From NCBI GenBank assembly GCA_050304855.1, contig JBNLEI010000280.1, positions 1 through 47,788 on the forward strand: a stretch of DNA of 47,788 nucleotides, read 5' to 3'. The translations under genes and the position numbers were made by a program. This document shows positions 23,937 to 33,577 of this stretch, in pieces. The notes below the pieces were generated by a model. It was not told the origin of the DNA. It worked only from the letters and a program-made list of their open reading frames with translations, and did no database searches. The number at the start of each line of letters is the position of its first letter. The first letter of the stretch is position 1. Origin of the DNA: Methylomarinum sp050304855. GTDB taxonomy: Bacteria > Pseudomonadota > Gammaproteobacteria > Methylococcales > Methylomonadaceae.

Positions 23937-26669
23937 TCAAAAGTCATAAGCAAACTCCCCATTCGTTACGCTGACGTGAACGCGTTCGACGTTTTGCCCT
24001 TCAATCATTCGATTAAGGAATTCTTCGCTGATGCGCGGCAATACCGTATTGGTGAGTATGGCATCGATCATGCGTCCGCCGCTTTCGACTTCGGTACACC
24101 TTTCTGCGATTAATTTAATGACTTCATCATCGTAAGTGAACGGAACTTTGTGACTTTCCATGATACGTTTTTCAATGCGCTTCAACTGCAACTTGGCGAT
24201 TGCCGCAATCATTTCATCGCTTAACGGATAATACGGAATGACGACCAGGCGTCCTAATAAAGCCGGAGGAAACACTTTCAATAACGGTTCGCGCAAAGCT
24301 TTGGCAATGCCTTCAGGCTCCGGCATCAGTTCAGGATCCTTGCATAAATTGGCAATTAAGTCCGTTCCCGCATTCGTTGTCAGTAAAATCAACGTGTTTT
24401 TGAAATCGATGACGCGTCCCTCGCCGTCTTCCATCCACCCTTTGTCGAATACCTGAAAAAAGATTTCATGAACGTCCGGGTGCGCTTTTTCGACTTCATC
24501 CAATAGTACGACGCTGTACGGTCTGCGCCGGACCGCTTCGGTCAAAACTCCGCCTTCGCCATACCCGACGTAACCGGGAGGTGCGCCTTTGAGTGTCGAG
24601 ACGGTATGCGCTTCCTGGTATTCGCTCATGTTGATGGTAATGACGTTTTGTTCGCCGCCGTATAAAGCTTCCGCCAAAGCCAATGCGGTTTCGGTCTTAC
24701 CGACGCCGGATGTACCGGCCAGCATGAAGACGCCGATCGGTTTATTGGGGTTATCCAGTCCGGCTCTGGAAGTCTGGATGCGGCGGGCAATCATATCCAA
24801 AGCATGGCGCTGCCCAATAATACGCTGTTCCAGGTTGTCAGCCAGATGCAGTACTGTTTCAATTTCGTTTTTGACCATTTTACCGACGGGAATACCTGTC
24901 CAGTCCCCAACCACTGAGGCTACGGCCTGAGCATCGACACTCGGTAATATTAATGGCGTCTCGCCTTGCAGTTCATGCAATTGGGCTTGTAAATCCTGCA
25001 ATTGCGGCAACAATACCTCCGCCGATTGGCCGCCTGCGGATACAGCTCCATTAGTCTGTTCGGCGACTTGATCGGCCGCCTTTTCCAATTCACTGTCCGT
25101 TCCTTCAACCTTTCCTGTCGCATCTCTCAACTGCTTGCGCAAATCCAGAATCTTCTGAACTAATTCCCGCTCGTTATTCCAGCGTTCTTCCAACACTTGC
25201 AAGCGCTGTTTTTCCGAATCCATTTTTTCCAGTGCCAGTTGTTCACGTTGACCGGTATCGACACCGACCGTTTTTTCCCGGCCGATAATTTTCAATTCGG
25301 TTTCCAGCGCAGCAATACGTTTTCGGCTGTCGTCCACTTCGGCCGGCACGGCGAATTGGCTAATGGCAACCCGGGCGCAAGCGGTATCCAGCAGACTAAC
25401 CGATTTATCCGGTAATTGCCGGGCAGGTATATAACGGTGGGACAATTTGACCGAAGCTTCTAGCGCTTCGTCGAGCACCTGCACCTTATGGTGGTTTTCC
25501 ATCATGGTAGCGACACCGCGCATCATCAGAATGGCTTTTTCTTCGCTGGGCTCGTCAACCTGAACCACTTGGAAACGTCGGGTTAAAGCGGGATCTTTTT
25601 CGATATGTTTTTTATATTCGGCCCAGGTGGTCGCAGCCACGGTCCGTAAAGTGCCCCGCGCCAAAGCTGGCTTCAGCAAATTGGCCGCGTCGCCTGTACC
25701 AGCCGCGCCGCCGGCCCCAACCAGAGTATGCGCTTCATCGATAAACAAAATGATCGGTTTTTCTGAAGACTGCACTTCTTCGATGACCTGACGCAAACGG
25801 TTTTCGAATTCGCCTTTCATGCTGGCTCCCGCCTGCAACAGTCCTACGTCCAATGTTCTCAGCGTAACATCCTGTAAAGGTGGCGGCACATCGCCGGCAA
25901 CGATTTTTTGTGCGAACCCCTCAACCACGGCTGTTTTGCCAACCCCCGCCTCGCCGGTCAAAATGGGATTATTCTGGCGCCTGCGCATCAATATATCGAT
26001 GACCTGCCGAATCTCCTCATCTCGGCCGACAATGGGATCCATTTTTCCGGATCGCGCTTGTTCGGTCAGATCGACGGTAAACTGTTTCAAAGCTTCCTGC
26101 TTGCCCATTTGCGCCGGCGACATCGCCCCGCTAGCTTCGCCTGGCACGGCGCCGCCACCGACATGGGAACCATCGCTGGCGGACAAGCCGTCCTCCGGCG
26201 AACCGCTGATGATATCGTAAAACTTATCGGTCAACGTCTCGAGTTTGATCTTGTCGAATTCTTTGGAAATGCTTAGTAAGGAATGATTTAATCCTTTAGT
26301 TTTCAAAATGCCGATCACCAGGAATCCGGAACGAATCTGCGATTCGCCGAACATCAAGGTACCGAAAACCCAACCGCGCTCGACGGCTTCTTCGACATGG
26401 GATGAAAGATCCGAAATTGAAGTCGACCCTCTTGGTAAGTTGTCCAGAGAATCAGTAAAATCCTTAGCAACTCTGGCGGGATCCAGATTGAAATGGCGAA
26501 TGATTTTATGCAGATCGGAATCCTGCAACTGTAGGATTTGATGCAGCCAATGAGCCAGCTCCACATAAGGATTTCCCCGCATTTTACAGAATACGGTCGC
26601 CCCCTCTATCGCTTTGTAACACACACTATTCAGCTTGCCGAATAACGCGACACGGCTTATCTCGCTCAT
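23937..26669 (-). CDS. clpV: T6SS sheath-disassembly ATPase ClpV (TssH)
   Basis: A 910-residue Hsp100/ClpB-type AAA+ protein that unfolds contracted TssB-TssC sheath for reuse. It has an N-terminal Clp-N domain (about 1-160) adapted to TssC, a first ATPase with Walker A GEAGVGKTAVVEG (about 239-251) and Walker B FIDEAHTL, a coiled middle region (about 410-560), and a second ATPase with GTSGVGKTETALALAEAL and LLDEVEKAHPDV. The C-terminal Clp-D2 small domain is complete. Length is typical (about 850-910). It is the last gene of the long minus-strand T6SS operon, 38 bases after tssG. Confidence 0.97.
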   Translation of the reverse strand: MSEISRVALFGKLNSVCYKAIEGATVFCKMRGNPYVELAHWLHQILQLQDSDLHKIIRHFNLDPARVAKDFTDSLDNLPRGSTSISDLSSHVEEAVERGWVFGTLMFGESQIRSGFLVIGILKTKGLNHSLLSISKEFDKIKLETLTDKFYDIISGSPEDGLSASDGSHVGGGAVPGEASGAMSPAQMGKQEALKQFTVDLTEQARSGKMDPIVGRDEEIRQVIDILMRRRQNNPILTGEAGVGKTAVVEGFAQKIVAGDVPPPLQDVTLRTLDVGLLQAGASMKGEFENRLRQVIEEVQSSEKPIILFIDEAHTLVGAGGAAGTGDAANLLKPALARGTLRTVAATTWAEYKKHIEKDPALTRRFQVVQVDEPSEEKAILMMRGVATMMENHHKVQVLDEALEASVKLSHRYIPARQLPDKSVSLLDTACARVAISQFAVPAEVDDSRKRIAALETELKIIGREKTVGVDTGQREQLALEKMDSEKQRLQVLEERWNNERELVQKILDLRKQLRDATGKVEGTDSELEKAADQVAEQTNGAVSAGGQSAEVLLPQLQDLQAQLHELQGETPLILPSVDAQAVASVVGDWTGIPVGKMVKNEIETVLHLADNLEQRIIGQRHALDMIARRIQTSRAGLDNPNKPIGVFMLAGTSGVGKTETALALAEALYGGEQNVITINMSEYQEAHTVSTLKGAPPGYVGYGEGGVLTEAVRRRPYSVVLLDEVEKAHPDVHEIFFQVFDKGWMEDGEGRVIDFKNTLILLTTNAGTDLIANLCKDPELMPEPEGIAKALREPLLKVFPPALLGRLVVIPYYPLSDEMIAAIAKLQLKRIEKRIMESHKVPFTYDDEVIKLIAERCTEVESGGRMIDAILTNTVLPRISEEFLNRMIEGQNVERVHVSVTNGEFAYDF

Positions 26670-26707
26670 ACCTTACTCCATCTTATTGTTATCAATTGTT
26701 GCATCGT

Positions 26708-27727
26708 TCAGACCTTTAACGGATTCAGCATCAGATCATCCGCATCCTTAAGCGTGGCGCGTTGACCCATCCAAGTTGTCCAACCTAAACGAGACCGGCC
26801 GTCCAGCTTCGTCATGGGAACCTGATCCTGCCTTAAAACCAGATTGACATCCCAATTAAATTCGAACCCGGTATAATTCTGGACGATAGAAACTAAAGTC
26901 GCCAAGCGCATGCCAGCAGGCAATAAGCTATCGTATTGCTCTAACGTCAGCGGCCCAAACACAATTCGAAATTTATGCTGGCAACTCCAAACCTTACTGC
27001 CGACCACGACTGAAACCCCTAATTCGCCGGTTCTAGGTGATTCACCCAGACGAGTCTGATCTTCCGTTTCGATTCTCAACCATTCGCCGACGAATTCCTC
27101 CAGTTTGACCGGAAGTTTAAAAAAATCTCTGAGAATCGAAATCAAACCGTCCGCATTTTTTGCCTGTGCCGATAAATATCCTACGTAATGATATTTGGCC
27201 AAGTCCGGCATAGTGTCACGTTGTTGCAACGTATCGCCGCCAATACCCGCTAACGCACCAAGATAAAGCGCAAACCGGTTTTGTTTCGGACGATCGAAAC
27301 TATAGGCCGGTTCGGTATTGGCTCTGGCCCGGTAGAACAGACTAATCATCCGATGATGAAAAATATCCGCAAAACGAGCCAAAGTATGATCGTGAAAATT
27401 GTGCTGTCTTATCCTGACGTATTCGGTAATATGCAGGGGCATCGGTCCGTTCGGTCCGAACAAACCCAAAAACAGCTGATTCAGGCGGGCGGGTTTTCCA
27501 TCCTTGCCGGGAACAAATTTGCTCAATGTCGAGGTTTCAAATGCCAAAGACACTTCCTGACCGAATCTAACAGGATCATCGATCGGTCTTTTCGATTGAC
27601 CGATTAGAGGTTTATCGGGATAGGCACACTCGATTAGCCGTAACGCATGAAAAAAACCGTATTGAAACGGTTCTTTGCGCAAGGCTTCGGTTAAATAATT
27701 TTGCGCTGCCCTGTTCTCGCCGGCCAT
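26708..27727 (-). CDS. tssG: T6SS baseplate subunit TssG
   Basis: A 339-residue TssG (ImpH/VasB). It binds two TssF copies in each baseplate wedge and shares folds with phage wedge proteins. The family signatures visible are FQYGFFHALRLIE near the N-terminus, LFLGLFGPNGPMPLHITEY and RFADIFHHRMISLFYRA. The C-terminal half ends with the LGWTTWMG block. Its start overlaps the end of tssF by 37 bases, a strong sign of coupled translation. It is cytoplasmic and assembles at the inner membrane complex. Confidence 0.96.
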   Translation of the reverse strand: MAGENRAAQNYLTEALRKEPFQYGFFHALRLIECAYPDKPLIGQSKRPIDDPVRFGQEVSLAFETSTLSKFVPGKDGKPARLNQLFLGLFGPNGPMPLHITEYVRIRQHNFHDHTLARFADIFHHRMISLFYRARANTEPAYSFDRPKQNRFALYLGALAGIGGDTLQQRDTMPDLAKYHYVGYLSAQAKNADGLISILRDFFKLPVKLEEFVGEWLRIETEDQTRLGESPRTGELGVSVVVGSKVWSCQHKFRIVFGPLTLEQYDSLLPAGMRLATLVSIVQNYTGFEFNWDVNLVLRQDQVPMTKLDGRSRLGWTTWMGQRATLKDADDLMLNPLKV

Positions 27728-29565
27728 CGGATGATTTCGCCCCGATCCGTTGATTGAATCACGGTTTCGGTAAAAGAGTTAATAGAAACGTAGCGGGCCA
27801 AAAACTGCTCAAGAACTGCTCCGAGTAGGAAAACGCCGCTGCCTTCAAACGCCGCTTCTTCGAAATTCAAAGCAATTTCCATACCTCGCGCAAACACAAT
27901 CGGCCCCGATGTGTTGACGCGTCTAACGATATCATTAGAACGAACCGACAGCAGGCCGTCTACTTGCCGGCTAATCGACGCATCGCTATAGTCGCTGTAA
28001 ATTTTCAATAGGCTTCTAAGCGCAACCGCACCCTCTTTCTCATTGCTATCGATCAGGCTTAAATAATTCAGTGTCAGATGATTGATCAGACTCCACGCCA
28101 CATTGTCATAAGCATTGGAAGAACGTGGCTTGGTCGGTCCGGCAAGACAACGGATAGCCAGAACAGGCGCTCCCTTTTGCATGGTAAAGTCGGTTTTCCC
28201 ACCTCCCAAAGGCATCAGTAGCGGTAAATCGCGGTTACTGCATAGCGTTTTTATCGATATATGGCGTAAATCGCTACTGTAAGGTGGCGTGTCTGCGTCA
28301 ACTAAAGTAATGAAAACTTCATTGCCGATATAGCTCGATCTCGGTCCCTGTCGCCGTTGTCTCGAAGAACTAACCCTTTGCAGACGGTGTAGCGAATAAT
28401 AAGCCGGACGTCGATCATGGCTTCGTTCAACACTGTATTGGTAGAAAGGCTGGAAATCGAAAGTTTCGTTCCCGCTGCCGCCGCCGGTTACTTGCTTGAT
28501 CTGGCAAATTTCAAAATCCATCGGCCTCGAACGATCAGGAACGATATGAAATTCGGAATGCTTGCGGTCAATATAGATGGGGTCAACTTGCTTAGGAAAT
28601 AAATTGATCGCAGGGGCGCAAAACAATGCGAACTGAGAAACGTCAACCGCATTGATCAATTTCGAATGACTGCGGTTTAACAGTACGATCAAATCCATCT
28701 CCGCACCGTCGCACTGCTTAACCGCCGAGCGGAACCCGTCCAACTCCACAAACATGTAACGTTCAGGAAAGGCGAAATATTCTTGTAATAGCCGGTATCC
28801 TTGAAACGAGCGGGGTGAATACTGCAACAGTGCCTGATCGTCGTCAAAACCGACTCTACGCACGGCCTGTCCCTTAACGACATGCTGCCAAGTATGCGGT
28901 TTCTCAACTGGCTGCATGCAAACGGCAAACGAATCGCCCAACAACTGTTCGTACAGCTGCATAGGCAATTCACCGTGTCCACGTAGGAAGAAAGGCAGAC
29001 TTTCCAGTTTCAATTCATTGAATTTCAACCCAGCCGTGGTTCTCAGACGAATCCGAATACCGGCTTTCAGTCCGTTCAAGCTGGGTACCCCTAAGTTAGC
29101 GACGGCACCGACGCTGGGTAAATATTCCGCCTCAACCAGTTCGAGGGGCCACAATGTTACGTTGTGTGCTGTACGGTATTCACAGGCAGTCTGTTCGCCT
29201 TTACCAATCAAGCTACGTAACGATGTGTCTCGGTTGATTGTAAAACCTTCGTTTAACGACCCCTCCGATAAATCCGGCTGAAACTGGACAACCGTCATCG
29301 ACGGAGTCGGCTCAAGGTAATTGGGATAAACCATTTCTAGCAAATGCTGGGTGAAACGGGGAAACTCGGCATCAATTTTTAGCTGTACCCTCGCAGACAA
29401 AAATGCGAACCCTTCCAATAGCCTTTCTACATAAGGGTCGGCGCATTCGAAGCCATCCATACCCAGGCGAGCGGCAATTTTTGGAAATTCCGTCGCAAAT
29501 TCGCCCCCCATTTCCCTGAGATGGCGCAATTCGGAATTGTAGTATTTCAGTAACCGAGGATCCAT
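27691..29565 (-). CDS. tssF: T6SS baseplate subunit TssF
   Basis: A 624-residue TssF (ImpG/VasA). The N-terminus carries the highly conserved YYNSELRHLREMGGEFA, then PKIAARLG, DPYVERLLEGFAFLSARV and ELPRF-like FPRFTQHLLEMVYPNYL. The C-terminal half contains DLPLLMPLGGG and NYLSLIDSNE. TssF dimerises around TssG to build baseplate wedges. Length matches the family (580-630). It follows tssE with three bases between and overlaps tssG. Confidence 0.97.
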   Translation of the reverse strand: MDPRLLKYYNSELRHLREMGGEFATEFPKIAARLGMDGFECADPYVERLLEGFAFLSARVQLKIDAEFPRFTQHLLEMVYPNYLEPTPSMTVVQFQPDLSEGSLNEGFTINRDTSLRSLIGKGEQTACEYRTAHNVTLWPLELVEAEYLPSVGAVANLGVPSLNGLKAGIRIRLRTTAGLKFNELKLESLPFFLRGHGELPMQLYEQLLGDSFAVCMQPVEKPHTWQHVVKGQAVRRVGFDDDQALLQYSPRSFQGYRLLQEYFAFPERYMFVELDGFRSAVKQCDGAEMDLIVLLNRSHSKLINAVDVSQFALFCAPAINLFPKQVDPIYIDRKHSEFHIVPDRSRPMDFEICQIKQVTGGGSGNETFDFQPFYQYSVERSHDRRPAYYSLHRLQRVSSSRQRRQGPRSSYIGNEVFITLVDADTPPYSSDLRHISIKTLCSNRDLPLLMPLGGGKTDFTMQKGAPVLAIRCLAGPTKPRSSNAYDNVAWSLINHLTLNYLSLIDSNEKEGAVALRSLLKIYSDYSDASISRQVDGLLSVRSNDIVRRVNTSGPIVFARGMEIALNFEEAAFEGSGVFLLGAVLEQFLARYVSINSFTETVIQSTDRGEIIRWPARTGQRKII

Positions 29566-29568
29566 TGC

Positions 29569-30072
29569 TTAACCGTCCAGATCCCGTATATTGACATCCC
29601 CGGTCACTTTATCAATCTCGGTTCGCAGGTAAAGATGTAACGGTAGCGGTTGCGCCCATAAATTGGCTTCGATATCGAAAATAACAGCTAACTGGTTCAT
29701 TTTCTCATCGGACGATGTCATATGAATACTCAGCGAATGCGGCAAAATACGCGGTTCGAATTGCTGAATAGCCTCTTTTACACTGCTTTCAATTGCGGCT
29801 AACGTATCGCCCGATAACGAACGCCCCGCCAGATCCTTGACTCCGTAATTGAGCACCGACTTCGCTACCTCAGGATAGTTTTCCAGATCTTCCACCGTAT
29901 CCAGGGAGCTGGCATTCATCAACCAGGAGATGTCGCGCAATACCGATTGCCGTAGTTTATGCATCGATAACACTCTCTTATCACGCGATTCATGCAATTG
30001 AGTCGGCTCGTCATCGGTCAAACGATCAAGCAGAGAAGGCTGCAAGCGTTCTTTTTGCGTTAGTTCCGCCAT
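29569..30072 (-). CDS. tssE: T6SS baseplate subunit TssE (gp25-like)
   Basis: A 167-residue gp25-like protein that starts sheath assembly on the baseplate. The N-terminal PSLLDRLTDDEP and the lysozyme-like fold segments LRDISWLMNASSLDTVEDLENYPEVAKSVLNYG (read in parts) are the family signature; RILPHSLSI lies in the C-terminal strand region. Length is typical (140-170). It sits between tagJ and tssF with three-base gaps on each side. Confidence 0.94.
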   Translation of the reverse strand: MAELTQKERLQPSLLDRLTDDEPTQLHESRDKRVLSMHKLRQSVLRDISWLMNASSLDTVEDLENYPEVAKSVLNYGVKDLAGRSLSGDTLAAIESSVKEAIQQFEPRILPHSLSIHMTSSDEKMNQLAVIFDIEANLWAQPLPLHLYLRTEIDKVTGDVNIRDLDG

Positions 30073-30075
30073 TAT

Positions 30076-30873
30076 TTATTCGTCTGCCGTGTCGAACCGG
30101 ATTTCTCGAATATCCAGTAAAGCGTAATCGTTTTGATCGGTTGTCAACATTCTTTGGCCCAAACCATAATAGGTTTCGTCAGCGACCTGCTGCCATTCAG
30201 TTTTACGGGCCAGTTGGACGGCACTATCGGCGCTATTTTCCGACCCGGAATATCGGCTCGGAATAAAACCCATTGCCTCACCGCCGTTAATCCAAATAAA
30301 CTCAGCCGGCATCCAGGCAAAATCGCGTAAATCTGCCGGCGCCATCAAATTAATTTTTTGTAAGCGATGAAAAGGCACCCAATAATATTGGCCGTTGACA
30401 ATCGCTTCCAGCATTGGCCCAATACGGCTATCCGCATCGGCAATCCAGGCAAAGCTTTGTTCATCGATACTGCCACTAGTGACCGGAGCTTGTGCTAAGG
30501 CGTCACCCCTTAACGCGGATGCCTCATCGTGTTTTCCAACCGCATCCAGTTTAAGCGCTTCCAGCATCAGCGCTATCCAGGGTTCGGGTTCGCCAAACAA
30601 TAACGGCGCCTTGGTTCCGGCGAAAACGTCTCTACGAATACCTTCGCAAAGCAGAACTTGCTGATAAGTCTGCACCATGAAACGGGCAGTTTCATCCAAG
30701 TCTTTGAGAACGTCCAACTGGGTTCTAGCTTTGTCCCATTGCCCTAAAATCACTTGGATCTGGAATAGTAAAATACGATACTTAGCATCTGCGGGATTCT
30801 GACGAATTTGTTGATGAACGGCTTTGAGAGCTGAATCTAGATCACCCGTGCTAATAAATTGCGAAACTTCCAT
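30076..30873 (-). CDS. tagJ: TagJ/ImpE family T6SS accessory protein
   Basis: A 265-residue protein of the ImpE/SciE family. The N-terminal third is TPR-like (NPADAKYRILLFQIQVILGQWDKA), and the C-terminal domain contains YYWVPFHRLQKINLMAPADLRDFAWMPAEF (read in parts) and YYGLGQRMLTTDQ. In Pseudomonas aeruginosa, TagJ binds TssB (the small sheath protein) and may assist ClpV action. It is not essential in every system. Its position between hcp and tssE is the usual one. It is cytoplasmic. Confidence 0.9.
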   Translation of the reverse strand: MEVSQFISTGDLDSALKAVHQQIRQNPADAKYRILLFQIQVILGQWDKARTQLDVLKDLDETARFMVQTYQQVLLCEGIRRDVFAGTKAPLLFGEPEPWIALMLEALKLDAVGKHDEASALRGDALAQAPVTSGSIDEQSFAWIADADSRIGPMLEAIVNGQYYWVPFHRLQKINLMAPADLRDFAWMPAEFIWINGGEAMGFIPSRYSGSENSADSAVQLARKTEWQQVADETYYGLGQRMLTTDQNDYALLDIREIRFDTADE

Positions 30874-30893
30874 CCATTGCCCCTTGCATTGAG

Positions 30894-30922
30894 AAAAAAA
30901 CGGAGAACAGTATGTTCTCCGT
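30894..30922 (-). terminator. Intrinsic terminator directly behind hcp
   Basis: A perfect 10-bp stem, ACGGAGAACA (30900-30909) and TGTTCTCCGT (30913-30922), with a 3-base loop. On the minus strand it is followed at once by a run of seven T. It begins 13 bases past the hcp stop, inside the T6SS operon and before tagJ. Confidence 0.8.
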
Positions 30923-30934
30923 CAACGACTTTAT

Positions 30935-31417
30935 TTACAGCGTTTCGTTTTTCATCATATCCCAACCTTTGAGCTCTCCAGCCTTGACGCTGCCGCCTTC
31001 TTCAAAGGTATTGTATTTCATTTGGAAACCGTTAAAGTTGACTGAAATACTTTCACTCGGACGATCGCCGCCGCTACTGGCACTATAACTACTGACGATC
31101 GCATCGTGTAATACGATTTCCAGATATTCCTGACCTTTGGCATCGGCGCCGCCGGTTTGGATAAAATGAATGGTGGCCTTACCCAACGACTTGCCGCAAA
31201 TCGCCTGCATCATCAAATCCACGGAAGCCTTATCCATAGATTTACTCATCGTCACTTCGGAAAAAGACGGATTGCTGGTTTCACGGTCTTTACCACCGCC
31301 GCTAGCTGAAATCGCGCGGCCGACACCGAATTGTAAGGAGTCAATGGTAATCCAGTCCGTATGGCTTGCAACCGTACTATCACCTTTAATTGCAGTTTCA
31401 AAATTTAACAAAATCAT
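30935..31417 (-). CDS. hcp: T6SS tube protein Hcp (TssD)
   Basis: A 160-residue Hcp that forms the hexameric inner tube and is exported with the spike. Visible signatures are DWITIDSLQFGVGRAIS, the SEVTMSKSMDKASVDLM region, CGKSLGKATIHFIQTGG and the SYSASSGGDRPSESISVNF end; this is the common short form without an extension. GAGGA precedes the ATG. The gene is bounded by hairpins: a weak one before it and a strong intrinsic terminator behind, consistent with a separate abundant hcp transcript. Confidence 0.97.
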   Translation of the reverse strand: MILLNFETAIKGDSTVASHTDWITIDSLQFGVGRAISASGGGKDRETSNPSFSEVTMSKSMDKASVDLMMQAICGKSLGKATIHFIQTGGADAKGQEYLEIVLHDAIVSSYSASSGGDRPSESISVNFNGFQMKYNTFEEGGSVKAGELKGWDMMKNETL

Positions 31418-31434
31418 AGTCTTTTCCTCATTTT

Positions 31435-31480
31435 TAAATTAAACAACACACCAAAAAAGCCTGCTTTGAAGTCGGCTCTG
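31435..31480 (-). terminator. Weak terminator-like hairpin between tssC and hcp
   Basis: On the minus strand AGAGCC and GGCTTT enclose a 12-base loop (6 bp, one G-U pair), followed by a short T-run. It could attenuate read-through from tssC into hcp or mark a processing site. The stem is short, so confidence is low. Confidence 0.35.
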
Positions 31481-31487
31481 CAAAAAA

Positions 31488-32978
31488 TTAAGCTTTCTGC
31501 GAAGGTAACTTCGATGTTAAGCGTAACGAGACAGTCAACCCTTCCAATTGATAATGCGGACGCAGAAAAAATTTGGATTGATAATATCCCGGATTACCTT
31601 CCACTTCCTCAACGACCACTTCAGCACCGGCTAAAGGACGCCGTGCTTTGTCTTTTTCCGTGGCTACGGCGGGATTGCTCAATACATAATTACTGATCCA
31701 GCTGTTCAACCAAGCTTCCATATCCTGACGTTCTTTGAAGGAACCCACTTTGTCACGTACGATGCATTTAAGATAATGAGCGAATCGACAAGTGGCAAAC
31801 AAATACGGCAAACGTGCGGCCAAATTAGCATTGGCAGTGGCGTCCGGGTCGTCGTATTCGGCCGGCTTATGCAGCGATTGCGCACCGATAAAAGCGGCAA
31901 AATCAGAATTCTTTTTATGAATCAGGGGCATAAAACCGGATTTAGCCAATTCCGCTTCTCTACGATCGCTGATGGCGATTTCGGTCGGACATTTCATGTC
32001 GACGCCACCGTCATCGGTAGGGAAGGTATGGACCGGCAAACCTTCAACGGCACCTCCGGACTCGATACCGCGAATACGCGAACACCAACCATATAATTTG
32101 AATGACCGGTTAATATTCGTTGCCATTGCATACGCCGCGTTGGACCACGTGTATTTGCTGCTATCCGCCGCTTCGGTATCTTCTTCGAAATCAAATTCTT
32201 CAACAGGATCCGTCCCCGCACCATAAGGCAATCTGGACAAAAAGCGCGGCATCGCCAATCCCAGATATTTCGCATCATCCGACTCGCGAAGCGAACGCCA
32301 GGATGCATATTCGGGCGTGGAGAAAATTTTGGTCAAATCCCGCGGGTTAGCAAGCTCACCCCAGGAATCCATCTGTAACGTGCTCGGTGCTACGCCGGTG
32401 ATGAACGGGGAATGGGACGCTGCGGAAATCTGTGAAATTTGCGTCAACAACTCAACATCCTGGGGCGAATGATCAAAATAATAGTCGCCGACTAAACAAC
32501 CGAACGGTTCTCCGCCGAACTGGCCGTATTCCTCTTCGTAAAGTTTTTTGAACAGTGGACTTTGATCCCACGCCGTACCTTTGAATTTCTTCAAAGTTTT
32601 CCCTAGATCTTTTTTGGAAATATTCATGACCCGGATCTTCAGCATTTCATCGGTTTCCGTGTTATTAACCAGATAATGCAGGCCTCTCCAGGCGCTTTCC
32701 AACTTTTGAAAATCCTCGTGGTGAAGTATTAAATTAACCTGCTCGGTCAACTTTTGATCAATTTGAGCGATAACCGCTTGAATAGAATTCAGCGCATCAT
32801 CGGACACGATGGAAGTATCTTTGAGTACATATTCGGCTAACGTCTGCACTGCATTTTCGACTTCTTCCTTAGCGCGTTCAGACTTCGGTTTGAACTCTTT
32901 TTGCAATAGCGCGGAAAAATCACTGCCTTCAGCGACTTGGGCTTCGGCTTGAGCTTCTTCTTTTTCTAATTCGGCCAT
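31488..32978 (-). CDS. tssC: T6SS sheath large subunit TssC (VipB)
   Basis: A 496-residue TssC that polymerises with TssB to form the contractile sheath. Conserved blocks include ILHHEDFQKLESAWRGLHYLV, EFGQFGGEPFG-like EYGQFGGEPFGCLVGDYYF, the FMPLIHKKNSDFAAFIGAQSL region and CRFAHYLKCIVRDKVGSF. The C-terminal GNPGYYQSKFFLRPHYQLEGLTVSLRL segment (read in parts) builds the sheath fold. The N-terminal helices are the ClpV recognition site in this family. It follows tssB by three bases. Confidence 0.97.
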   Translation of the reverse strand: MAELEKEEAQAEAQVAEGSDFSALLQKEFKPKSERAKEEVENAVQTLAEYVLKDTSIVSDDALNSIQAVIAQIDQKLTEQVNLILHHEDFQKLESAWRGLHYLVNNTETDEMLKIRVMNISKKDLGKTLKKFKGTAWDQSPLFKKLYEEEYGQFGGEPFGCLVGDYYFDHSPQDVELLTQISQISAASHSPFITGVAPSTLQMDSWGELANPRDLTKIFSTPEYASWRSLRESDDAKYLGLAMPRFLSRLPYGAGTDPVEEFDFEEDTEAADSSKYTWSNAAYAMATNINRSFKLYGWCSRIRGIESGGAVEGLPVHTFPTDDGGVDMKCPTEIAISDRREAELAKSGFMPLIHKKNSDFAAFIGAQSLHKPAEYDDPDATANANLAARLPYLFATCRFAHYLKCIVRDKVGSFKERQDMEAWLNSWISNYVLSNPAVATEKDKARRPLAGAEVVVEEVEGNPGYYQSKFFLRPHYQLEGLTVSLRLTSKLPSQKA

Positions 32979-32981
32979 GTT

Positions 32982-33512
32982 TTATTCCTCTCCTTCAGCC
33001 TTTTCTGCTGCTTGTGAATCGTCGGGTTTCGGCGCCGCAACCAGGGATTGCAATAAAGCCGGATCGCTAATTGCCTTGGCAATTAGTTCCTCGGCACCGG
33101 TTTTACCGTCCATATAGGTCATTAAATTCGCCAGTTGCGTTCTGGCATCCAGTAACTGTTTTAAACCATCGACTTTGCTAGCAACTGCAGCCGGGGAAAA
33201 GTCTTCCATGCTATCAAAAGTGATATCAACACTTAAATTGCCTTCGCCGGTCAATTTATTGGGCACATTGAAAGCGACCCGCGGTTTCATTGCTTTTAAC
33301 CGTTCATCGAAATTATCAACATCGATTTCAAGCATTTTACGGTCTGCCACCGGCGCTAGCGGATCCGCAGGTTTACCGGACAAATCGGCCATCACCCCCA
33401 TCACAAAAGGCAGTTGGACTTTCTTTTCCGCACCGTAAAGTTCGACGTCATATTCGATTTGAACTCGAGGTGCACGATTGCGTGCAATAAATTTCTGACT
33501 ACTTTCGGCCAT
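32982..33512 (-). CDS. tssB: T6SS sheath small subunit TssB (VipA)
   Basis: A 176-residue TssB. The start AESSQKFIARNRAPRVQIEYD and the LPFVMGVMADLSGKP block are diagnostic, followed by RKMLEIDVDNFDERLKAM. It dimerises with TssC by a strand-sharing handshake. Length is typical (160-180). The C-terminus after residue 150 is an acidic, Ala- and Pro-rich tail. It lies between tssA and tssC on the minus strand; the 65-base gap behind tssA holds no clear promoter. Confidence 0.97.
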   Translation of the reverse strand: MAESSQKFIARNRAPRVQIEYDVELYGAEKKVQLPFVMGVMADLSGKPADPLAPVADRKMLEIDVDNFDERLKAMKPRVAFNVPNKLTGEGNLSVDITFDSMEDFSPAAVASKVDGLKQLLDARTQLANLMTYMDGKTGAEELIAKAISDPALLQSLVAAPKPDDSQAAEKAEGEE

Positions 33513-33577
33513 ATTGGACTCCTTTTGATAGTGGGAATTACCGGATCAATTTAATCAACGATTGGAATACCTGTTAA

